This document shows, in pieces, positions 56,113 through 64,000 of a stretch of 64,000 nucleotides of DNA (positions are counted from its first letter, which is position 1; every line of letters begins with the position of its first letter). This DNA comes from Enterobacter mori (lineage in GTDB: Bacteria > Pseudomonadota > Gammaproteobacteria > Enterobacterales > Enterobacteriaceae): NCBI RefSeq assembly GCF_025244905.1, contig NZ_CP104285.1:2728001-2792000 (forward strand). The letters run 5' to 3'. A model generated the notes under the pieces. The model saw only the letters and a list, made by a program, of their open reading frames with translations, was not told the origin of the DNA and ran no database searches. A program made the position numbers and the translations under genes.

Positions 56113-56184
56113 TCATCAAAAGGTGAGGTCAATTTTGCGAGCCAGCCATCAGATTTGATTGAAGGCTGGCGAAAAGGCAGGCAA

Positions 56185-56577
56185 TTAACGGTAGTTGACG
56201 ATGACGGAATTGCTCTGAACTTTCAGCGCCGGGATCAGGCGACCGCCACCCGGCACCTCCCAGATAAAGCGTAAAGGCTCGACGGCGGGCACACCGTTGA
56301 ACGCCTGGGTCGTACCGCTTTCACCGTCTATTTCGGTACAGCGCGTCTGGGAGCAGAGACGCACCCGCAGCCCGGCGGGCGTTGGGCCAATCAGCTTATA
56401 GTTCCAGACCACCAGCGTCATGAGGCCAGAAGCCGGTTCCGACGGCGACAGCGGACGCGAAGACATTGCCACCCCGCGATTGCTGAGGGTGACGCCCATG
56501 CTGCTGGCCTGCCACGTCCCCTCACCTGCGGCCTGGGTCGCCAGCGGGAAAATGAGTATCCATAGCCACTTGCGCAT
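56185..56577 (-). CDS. flhE: Flagellar protein FlhE
   Basis: 130 aa. Signal peptide MRKWLWILIFPLATQAA, then a periplasmic beta-rich domain with two cysteines in RLCSQTRCTEI. FlhE is the periplasmic factor needed for correct flagellar export/proton gating in Salmonella. Its start codon overlaps the flhA stop by 1 base; last gene of flhBAE. Confidence 0.94.
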   Translation of the reverse strand: MRKWLWILIFPLATQAAGEGTWQASSMGVTLSNRGVAMSSRPLSPSEPASGLMTLVVWNYKLIGPTPAGLRVRLCSQTRCTEIDGESGTTQAFNGVPAVEPLRFIWEVPGGGRLIPALKVQSNSVIVNYR

Positions 56578-58655
56578 TATTTTCCTCCAATGGTCGCCGT
56601 CATACGAATATGGCGATTGTCCGACAGCTCCATATTCGACAGCACCACCAGCTGGTTCAGGCTACGGCGCAGGAAGCGTGAAAGCAGCGGCCGCAGAGCA
56701 TGATTGACCAGCAGAACCGGCGGCGCACCGAGCATCTCCTGACGCGCCAGCGCCTCCTGGGTCTGCGCCAGCAAGCGGTCGGCCAGACCCGGCTCAAGGC
56801 CACCACCGCCCTGCAACGCCTGCAGCAGCAGACGCTCAAGCGGCGTATCAAGGCCAATCACCTGCACTTCTCCGGTGCCAGGGAACCACTGCTGGGTGAT
56901 CGCACGGCCCAGCGCCACGCGTACCACCGCCGTCAGCTCGTGCGGATCGCTTTGCAGCGGCGCATGCTCGGCCAGTGTTTCCAGGATGGTGCGCATATCG
57001 CGGATCGGCACCTTCTCATCGAGCAGGTTCTGCAGCACCTTGTGCAGCGTGGTTAACGTCAGCACGCCCGGGACCAGATCTTCCGTCAGCTTCGGCATCT
57101 CCTGCGTCACGCGGTCAAGCAACTGCTGCGCTTCCTGACGCCCAAACAGCTCGGCGGAGAACTGACCAATCAGATGGTTGAGGTGGGTCGCCACCACGGT
57201 ACTGGCTTCAACAACGGTATAGCCCTGAATCTGCGCCTGCTCTTTCAGGGCGCTCTCAATCCAGATAGCCGCCAGGCCAAAGGCAGGATCGATGGTTTGC
57301 TCGCCTGGCAGCGTGCCCGCGGCGGTGCCGGGGTTGATCGCAAGCCAGCGGCCCGGATAGGCATCACCGCTGCCAATTTCGACCCCCTTCATCAGAATGC
57401 GGTAGCGCGCGGGCGGCAGGTCCATATTGTCGCGAATGTGGACAACCGGCGGCAGGAAGCCCATATCCTGGGCGAATTTTTTACGGATGCTGCGGATACG
57501 CCCCAGCAGTTCGCCATCCTGCTGGAAGTCCACCATCGGGATCAGGCGATAGCCCACTTCCATCCCCAGAGAATCTTCCAGCTGCACGTCGTTCCAGGTG
57601 GCCTCTACGGCCTGGGTATTCTCCGGCATTTTCACCGGCACGGGCTCTGCTGCCGGTTTCATTTCACGACCGCGCATCCACCAGGCCAGGCCCAGCAAAC
57701 CCGCGGTGAACAGCAGGAACACCAGGTTTGGCATGCCCGGTACCAGGCCGAGCAGGCCCAGCACCGCCGCCGCCAGCAGCATCACGCGCGGGTTGCTGAA
57801 CAGCTGCCCCACCATCTGCTCACCCACGTCCTGATCGGTACTGACGCGGGTGACGATAACACCCGCTGCGGTCGAGATAACCAGCGCCGGGATCTGGGCG
57901 ACCAGACCGTCACCGATGGTCAGCAGCGTATAGCTTTCCGCCGCGTGGCCCATGTCCATCCCGTGCTGAAGGACGCCGACAAGCAGCCCCCCGACCACGT
58001 TGATGACCATGATCAGGATGCCTGCGATGGCATCGCCGCGCACAAACTTACTGGCACCGTCCATCGAACCGTAGAAGTCCGCTTCCTGCGTCACCTCCGC
58101 GCGGCGCTTTTTCGCTTCATCTTCTGCGATAAGCCCGGCGTTCAGGTCGGCGTCGATCGCCATCTGCTTGCCCGGCATCCCGTCCAGCACAAAGCGCGCA
58201 CCGACTTCCGCGATACGACCCGCACCTTTGGTGATAACCATAAAGTTGATGATCACGAGGATGACAAACACCACGATACCGATGGCAAAGTTACCGCCCA
58301 CGAGGAAGTGGCCAAAAGCCTCAACCACTTTACCCGCCGCCGCCGCGCCGGTATGGCCTTCCATCAGAATGATACGGGTAGACGCCACGTTCAGCGCCAG
58401 TCGCAGGAGCGTGGTAAACAGCAGAATGGTCGGGAACGCCGCAAATTCCAGGGTGCGCTGGGTGAACATCGCCACCAGCAGCACCATGATGGACAATGCA
58501 ATGTTGAATGTGAAAAGCAGATCGAGAATGAATGCCGGGAGCGGCAGTACCATCATCGACAGTATTAGCAGGATGAGAATCGGCCCGGCAAGGATCTGCC
58601 ATTGGGTCGATTTCAGGTTGCCGGGCAGGCGCAACATTGCCACCAGATTAGCCAT
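56577..58655 (-). CDS. flhA: Flagellar export protein FlhA
   Basis: 692 aa, the E. coli length. About eight N-terminal membrane helices, the conserved cytoplasmic FHIPEP loop (RFVLDGMPGKQMAIDADLNAG) and the large C-terminal export-substrate docking domain. Core of the flagellar type III export gate. Overlaps flhB by 8 bases and flhE by 1. Confidence 0.98.
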   Translation of the reverse strand: MANLVAMLRLPGNLKSTQWQILAGPILILLILSMMVLPLPAFILDLLFTFNIALSIMVLLVAMFTQRTLEFAAFPTILLFTTLLRLALNVASTRIILMEGHTGAAAAGKVVEAFGHFLVGGNFAIGIVVFVILVIINFMVITKGAGRIAEVGARFVLDGMPGKQMAIDADLNAGLIAEDEAKKRRAEVTQEADFYGSMDGASKFVRGDAIAGILIMVINVVGGLLVGVLQHGMDMGHAAESYTLLTIGDGLVAQIPALVISTAAGVIVTRVSTDQDVGEQMVGQLFSNPRVMLLAAAVLGLLGLVPGMPNLVFLLFTAGLLGLAWWMRGREMKPAAEPVPVKMPENTQAVEATWNDVQLEDSLGMEVGYRLIPMVDFQQDGELLGRIRSIRKKFAQDMGFLPPVVHIRDNMDLPPARYRILMKGVEIGSGDAYPGRWLAINPGTAAGTLPGEQTIDPAFGLAAIWIESALKEQAQIQGYTVVEASTVVATHLNHLIGQFSAELFGRQEAQQLLDRVTQEMPKLTEDLVPGVLTLTTLHKVLQNLLDEKVPIRDMRTILETLAEHAPLQSDPHELTAVVRVALGRAITQQWFPGTGEVQVIGLDTPLERLLLQALQGGGGLEPGLADRLLAQTQEALARQEMLGAPPVLLVNHALRPLLSRFLRRSLNQLVVLSNMELSDNRHIRMTATIGGK

Positions 58656-59796
58656 CAGTGTCCTTCTCGTTCAAAAAATCCAGCGCGTCAGGCACCGGAA
58701 GGTTTTCAGGTTTCACAGGTCGTTGACCGCCAGCCAGACGCCAGCGTTTTAATTGCCATACCCAGGCCAGCACTTCCGCCACGGCGGCATAAAGTTGACC
58801 TGGGATCTGCTGCCCAATTTCCGCATGGCGGTATAAGGCACGCGCCAGCGGCGGCGCTTCAAGAATGGGAACACGGTTTTCGGTCGCGATTTCACGGATA
58901 CGCAGCGCAATCAGCCCTGCCCCTTTCGCCACCACTTTCGGCGCGCTCATTTTGTTTTCGTCATACTGCAGCGCAACGGAGTAGTGTGTCGGGTTGGTGA
59001 CAATCACATCGGCTTTAGGCACGTCTTCCATCATGCGTCGGCGGGCAGCCGCACGCTGCATCTGGCGGATACGCCCTTTCACGTGCGGGTCACCTTCCAT
59101 CTGCTTATATTCATCACGAATATCCTGACGTGACATGCGCAGCTTCTTGAAATGGCTATAAAGCTGGAAGATAACGTCGAAGCCCACCATCGGGATGATA
59201 CTGAGCACCACCAGCAGCGAGCACAGGCCTATGAGGTTCATGGCATTGCTCATGGCACTCAGCGGCGATTCGCTGATAAGGCGCATCATATCTGGCCAGT
59301 TGTGCAGCAGATAAAACCCTGCGGCGCTCCCCATCAGGGTGGATTTGAGGATCGCTTTAATCAGTTCTGCCCCGGTCTGGGCAGAAAACATACGCGCAAT
59401 ACCGGGAAACGGATTGAGTTTAGAAAACTTGGGTTGCAGTGACTTACCGCTGAACACCAGCCCGCCCAGCATGATCGGCGACACAATCGCCACCAGCACC
59501 ACGCCGGTAATCAGCGGCAGTAAAGCGATCATCGCGCCTTTAATCAGAATAATAATTTGGCCAAGAATGAGATTGGGATCGTTGACCATGCTGTGGTCAA
59601 AACGTAACCCCGCAGAGAGCATGCCCGCCAGTCTGCGGGCAAGCGACTCCCCACCCAACCAGATAATGCACACGCCTACGATAAGGATCAGCAGGGATGT
59701 CAGTTCTCGGGATCGGGGGATCTGCCCTTCCTCACGCGCTTTTTCAAGTCGGTGGGGTGTGGGGGCTTCCGTTTTGTCGTCGTTCTCTTCTGCCAC
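58648..59796 (-). CDS. flhB: Flagellar export switch protein FlhB
   Basis: 382 aa. Four membrane helices and the C-terminal self-cleaving domain with NPTH in IVTNPTHYSVAL, needed to switch from rod-hook to filament export. Begins MAEENDDKTEAPTPHRLEKA. First gene of flhBAE. Confidence 0.98.
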   Translation of the reverse strand: MAEENDDKTEAPTPHRLEKAREEGQIPRSRELTSLLILIVGVCIIWLGGESLARRLAGMLSAGLRFDHSMVNDPNLILGQIIILIKGAMIALLPLITGVVLVAIVSPIMLGGLVFSGKSLQPKFSKLNPFPGIARMFSAQTGAELIKAILKSTLMGSAAGFYLLHNWPDMMRLISESPLSAMSNAMNLIGLCSLLVVLSIIPMVGFDVIFQLYSHFKKLRMSRQDIRDEYKQMEGDPHVKGRIRQMQRAAARRRMMEDVPKADVIVTNPTHYSVALQYDENKMSAPKVVAKGAGLIALRIREIATENRVPILEAPPLARALYRHAEIGQQIPGQLYAAVAEVLAWVWQLKRWRLAGGQRPVKPENLPVPDALDFLNEKDTDG

Positions 59797-59860
59797 AATG
59801 CATGCTCAGCCCATTACGTCACGGGTATCATGCCAGCACGAGGAAAATCCAATGGCGGGA

Positions 59861-59886
59861 AAAGCCCGTTTATTCGGGCTCTTTTC
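59861..59886 (-). terminator. Weak hairpin upstream of flhB
   Basis: AGCCCG / CGGGCT stem with AT loop and a short TTTTC run on the minus strand, in the 148-bp cheZ-flhB gap. It may reinforce the stronger cheZ terminator. Confidence 0.45.
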
Positions 59887-59900
59887 GGGGATTCTGTCGT

Positions 59901-59934
59901 AAAACGCCTCAGGCAGCGTGAGCCCCCTGAGGCG
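59901..59934 (-). terminator. Terminator of the che operon after cheZ
   Basis: Minus strand CGCCTCAGG ... CCTGAGGCG followed by TTTT, ten bases past the cheZ stop. Confidence 0.75.
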
Positions 59935-59944
59935 GAATAGCGCA

Positions 59945-60589
59945 TCAGAAACCGAGACTGTCCAGCAGGTCGTCCACCTGGTCCTGGCTTGCCACAACGC
60001 CCGCTTTGGTGGCGTCGAGCTGTGGGCCATTGAGGAGGCTTTCGTTCTCGCGTTTCGGACGGGCAGCCGGTTCCGGGATGTTCTCCAGCAGCACCATCAG
60101 CAGCTGACGTTCAATCTCCTGAATCACATCCATCATGCGCTTGATAACCTGACCGGTGAGGTCCTGGAAATCTTGCGCCATCATGATGTCCAGCAGCTGC
60201 GCGTTGGTGAAGCTGGTGTGGCCCGGCACATCGCCCAGGAACTGGCGGGTATCCGTCACCAGTTCGCGCGCGTCAGCCAGCTCGATAGGATTTTCAAACC
60301 ACTCATCCCAGCGCTGGGTCAGCGCTTTCGCGCCCTTCTCCATCGCGTCCTGGTGCGGCTGTGACGCTTCAACGCTGTTCAGCGCACGCTCAGCGGCCTG
60401 CGCGGTCATCTGCACAACGTAGTCCAGACGGTCACGTGCATCAGGAATCGCTTCTGCAGCTTCAGCGATAGCCTGATCCAGCCCCAGTTCACGCAGGCTG
60501 TCGCGCAGCATGCGCGTCAGGCTACCAATGCGGGCGATAATGTCGCTCGGTGAATGTTCTTCAACGGGTTTCATAGCAGGTTGCAACAT
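59945..60589 (-). CDS. cheZ: CheY-P phosphatase CheZ
   Basis: 214 aa, the E. coli length, from [16 protein letters not shown] lies 8 bases upstream, so this ATG is preferred to an ATG and a GTG just before it. Catalytic QxxxD region [13 protein letters not shown] and the C-terminal CheY-binding helix [14 protein letters not shown] are complete. Ends the chemotaxis signal by dephosphorylating CheY. It follows cheY by 10 bases. Confidence 0.97.
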   Translation of the reverse strand: MLQPAMKPVEEHSPSDIIARIGSLTRMLRDSLRELGLDQAIAEAAEAIPDARDRLDYVVQMTAQAAERALNSVEASQPHQDAMEKGAKALTQRWDEWFENPIELADARELVTDTRQFLGDVPGHTSFTNAQLLDIMMAQDFQDLTGQVIKRMMDVIQEIERQLLMVLLENIPEPAARPKRENESLLNGPQLDATKAGVVASQDQVDDLLDSLGF

Positions 60590-60599
60590 ATCCATCACC

Positions 60600-62051
<1,452 letters not shown>

Positions 62052-62055
<4 letters not shown>

Positions 62056-62918
62056 GCTTTTTCCTTACTCAGCGCATATACCGTTTGCCCACGCAGGCTA
62101 AACTCACGCACGAGGTTGCTGAAGTTTTCCGAGTGCCCGGCAAACAGTAAACCGTCAGGCAAGAGCTGCGGAACAAAGCGACGCAAAATGTCCTGCTGCG
62201 TCGTTTTATCAAAATAGATCATGACGTTACGGCAAAAAATGGCGTCGAAAGGACCCGGCACGTTGTACTGCTTATCCAGCAGGTTAACGGGCGCGAATTC
62301 GACGCAGTTCGCCAGCTCCTGGCGTACGCGTACCAGGCCTTCATGCGGGCCCGTGCCGCGCATGAAGTAACGCTGCAGCTGCTGAGGCGAAAGCGTTTTC
62401 AGTTCATCCTGCCGATAAACACCATTACGCGCCTTCTCCAGCACCTCGGTGTCGATATCGCTGGCGTAGACTTTCCAGCGTCCTGGCGCCATACCCAGCG
62501 TGTCTGCAAGGGTGATCGCCAGTGAGTACGGCTCTTCACCCGTCGAGGCGGCCGCACTCCAGACGCGATACTCGCCGCTGCGTCGACGCGCGTGGTCCGC
62601 CAGCACCGGGAAGTGGTGAGCTTCACGGAAAAACGCCGTCAGGTTGGTGGTTAACGAGTTAATAAAAGCCTGCCATTCGGCGCTGTTCTGGTTCGCTTCA
62701 AGCATGCTCAAATAGCGACCAAAATCATCCAGCCCAAGCGTGCGCAAGCGCCGCACCAGTCGGTTGTAGACCATGTCTCGCTTATGATCCGCAAGCACGA
62801 TCCCCGCACGCTGGTAGATTAACTGACATATCCGACGAAAATGCGCGTCGGACAGCGCGAGGCGCTGTGTCATCTGTAACAATAATGACGTTTGCCCTGA
62901 GGGCGTGGGTGATGTCAT
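62052..62918 (-). CDS. cheR: Chemoreceptor methyltransferase CheR
   Basis: 288 aa. N-terminal helical domain and SAM-dependent methyltransferase domain ([31 protein letters not shown]). Methylates receptor glutamates. Lies 19 bases downstream of the receptor gene in the tap-cheR-cheB-cheY-cheZ order. Confidence 0.98.
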
Positions 62919-62937
62919 AGCGCCTTCTTAATCACAT

Positions 62938-64000
62938 TCAGGATACAACTGGCACGGCCTGTGACCGCCCGACTTCTGTTACTGCTTCAACGTGCTCTTT
63001 GACATTAAACACCGCGACCAGCCCGGTGAGATGGTCGGCCTGGTTTGCCAGCTGGTCGGTCGCGGCTGCCGCCTCTTCCACTAACGACGCGTTCTGCTGC
63101 GTGACCTGATCCATCTGGCTGACGGCCTGGGCCACCTGCTCGATCCCACGGCGCTGCTCATCCGACGCCGAGGCGATTTCCCCCATGATGTCGTTAACCC
63201 GGGTGACGGAAGTGACTATTTCAGTCATGGTTTTCGCCGCCGTATCGACCAGGGCAGATCCCTGCTGAACACGGGAGACCGACTCTTCTATCAGCCCTTT
63301 AATCTCTTTCGCCGCGTTGGCGCTGCGGCTCGCCAGGTTGCGCACTTCGCCCGCAACGACCGCAAACCCGCGACCCTGCTCGCCCGCACGCGCCGCTTCA
63401 ACGGCGGCGTTGAGCGCCAGAATGTTGGTCTGGAACGCGATACCGTCAATCACGCTAATGATGTCGCCAATTTTCTGCGAACTGGCGGCGATATCCTGCA
63501 TGGTACTGGCCACGTGAGAGGCCTGGTCGCCCCCTCGCTTCGCCGTCATCGCCGCCTGTTTTGACAGATCCGACGCCTGACGCGCGTTGTCGGCGTTCTG
63601 GCTTACCGTCGCGGTCAGTTGCTCCATACTGGCCGCCGTCTGCGCCAGCGAGGCCGCCTGCTGTTCGGTACGGGATGAGAGATCGTTATTGCCTGCTGCA
63701 ATCTCAGAGATCCCGGTGTGCATGGCATAACTGCCCTGCCGCACGTCGCTCACCGTTTCCCGCAGCGAGCCCTGCATCGCCTTCAGACTGGCAAAGATTG
63801 CCGAAATTTCGTTCTTCCCGTACACCGCCACCGGACGCGCAAGGTTGCCTTTTGCGATGCTGTCGAAGTGGCTGCTGATAATCGCCAGCGGTTGCACAAT
63901 CATCCTGCGTGCCCAGAACAACGCGCCGCCGGTCAGCATCCCCGCCAGAATCACGACCACGGCAAAGATCACGCCCGACATGTGATAGCTGGTACGGCTC
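62938..64000 (-). CDS. tap: Methyl-accepting chemotaxis protein, Tap-like (N-terminus outside window)
   Basis: The last 353 codons are present; the periplasmic ligand domain and start lie beyond the window. Visible: end of the periplasmic part, second membrane helix ([20 protein letters not shown]), HAMP domain, methylation helices and the invariant hairpin tip ([20 protein letters not shown]). It ends VPVVS and lacks the NWETF pentapeptide that tethers CheR to Tar and Tsr, which with its place next to cheR fits Tap, the dipeptide receptor. Ligand cannot be judged here. Confidence 0.88.
   Translation of the reverse strand, partial: SRTSYHMSGVIFAVVVILAGMLTGGALFWARRMIVQPLAIISSHFDSIAKGNLARPVAVYGKNEISAIFASLKAMQGSLRETVSDVRQGSYAMHTGISEIAAGNNDLSSRTEQQAASLAQTAASMEQLTATVSQNADNARQASDLSKQAAMTAKRGGDQASHVASTMQDIAASSQKIGDIISVIDGIAFQTNILALNAAVEAARAGEQGRGFAVVAGEVRNLASRSANAAKEIKGLIEESVSRVQQGSALVDTAAKTMTEIVTSVTRVNDIMGEIASASDEQRRGIEQVAQAVSQMDQVTQQNASLVEEAAAATDQLANQADHLTGLVAVFNVKEHVEAVTEVGRSQAVPVVS

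Noticed and set aside
56120..56180. GCCAGCC/GGCTGGC inverted repeat after flhE, considered as a terminator
   Set aside because: Long loop and no T-run on the minus strand, so intrinsic termination is not supported.
57174..58568. 464-codon open frame on the plus strand
   Set aside because: Antisense to flhA, rich in H, R and Q, and without recognisable domains. Not a gene.

Overview
The window is ordinary enterobacterial chromosome. It matches the part of the Escherichia coli K-12 map that runs from mntP (yebN) to the tap/cheRBYZ operon, and gene order and protein lengths are almost the same. Several features point away from E. coli and towards the Enterobacter/Citrobacter/Klebsiella side of the family: a second FtsI-type transpeptidase next to cspC, an MBL-fold hydrolase between yobF and yebO, a VirK/YbjX (DUF535) gene beside pphA, and a rhiT-rhiN pair for rhamnogalacturonide use between argS and flhE. 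Genes found at these positions in K-12 but absent here are yebW, yebF, yebG, torYZ and yebB. Enterobacter or a close relative is my best reading; the sequence alone does not settle the species.

Layout. 1-6660: end of mntP, rlmA, the PBP3 paralogue, yobF-cspC, the MBL hydrolase, yebO, mgrB, yobH, kdgR. 6837-18566: yebQ, htpX, prc-proQ, msrC, the lipid-transport pair letA-letB, rsmF, yebV. 18601-28311: pphA, virK-like gene, the sRNA SdsR, the copper trio yebY-copD-copC, holE, yobB, exoX, ptrB, yebE, purT. 28353-35339: the Entner-Doudoroff block eda, edd, zwf and, divergently, hexR then pykA. 35407-42717: lpxM, mepM, znuA/znuCB, ruvB-ruvA, ruvC. 42752-53120: yebC, nudB, aspS, yecD-yecE, yecN, cmoA-cmoB, cutC, yecM, argS. 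53196-55923: rhiN and rhiT. 56185-64000: flhE-flhA-flhB, then cheZ-cheY-cheB-cheR and a truncated tap-like receptor gene.

Functional links. KdgR (5867-6658) is known to repress pectin and KDG catabolism. The same window holds eda (KDPG aldolase, the last step of that route) and rhiTN, which has a KdgR-like box upstream. HexR senses KDPG, and a perfect HexR palindrome lies in the zwf promoter, next to a mar/sox box placed exactly as in E. coli. A GntR operator lies upstream of edd. Other readable controls are a PurR box before purT, a Zur box between znuA and znuCB, a LexA box before ruvAB built into the ruvC terminator hairpin, and a sigma-S type -10 for SdsR.

I found no insertion sequence, prophage, CRISPR array, tRNA, rRNA or plainly new multi-gene system. 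The places most worth a second look are the four lineage-specific insertions, the hairpin lying between the edd operator and edd, and the REP and palindromic repeats.
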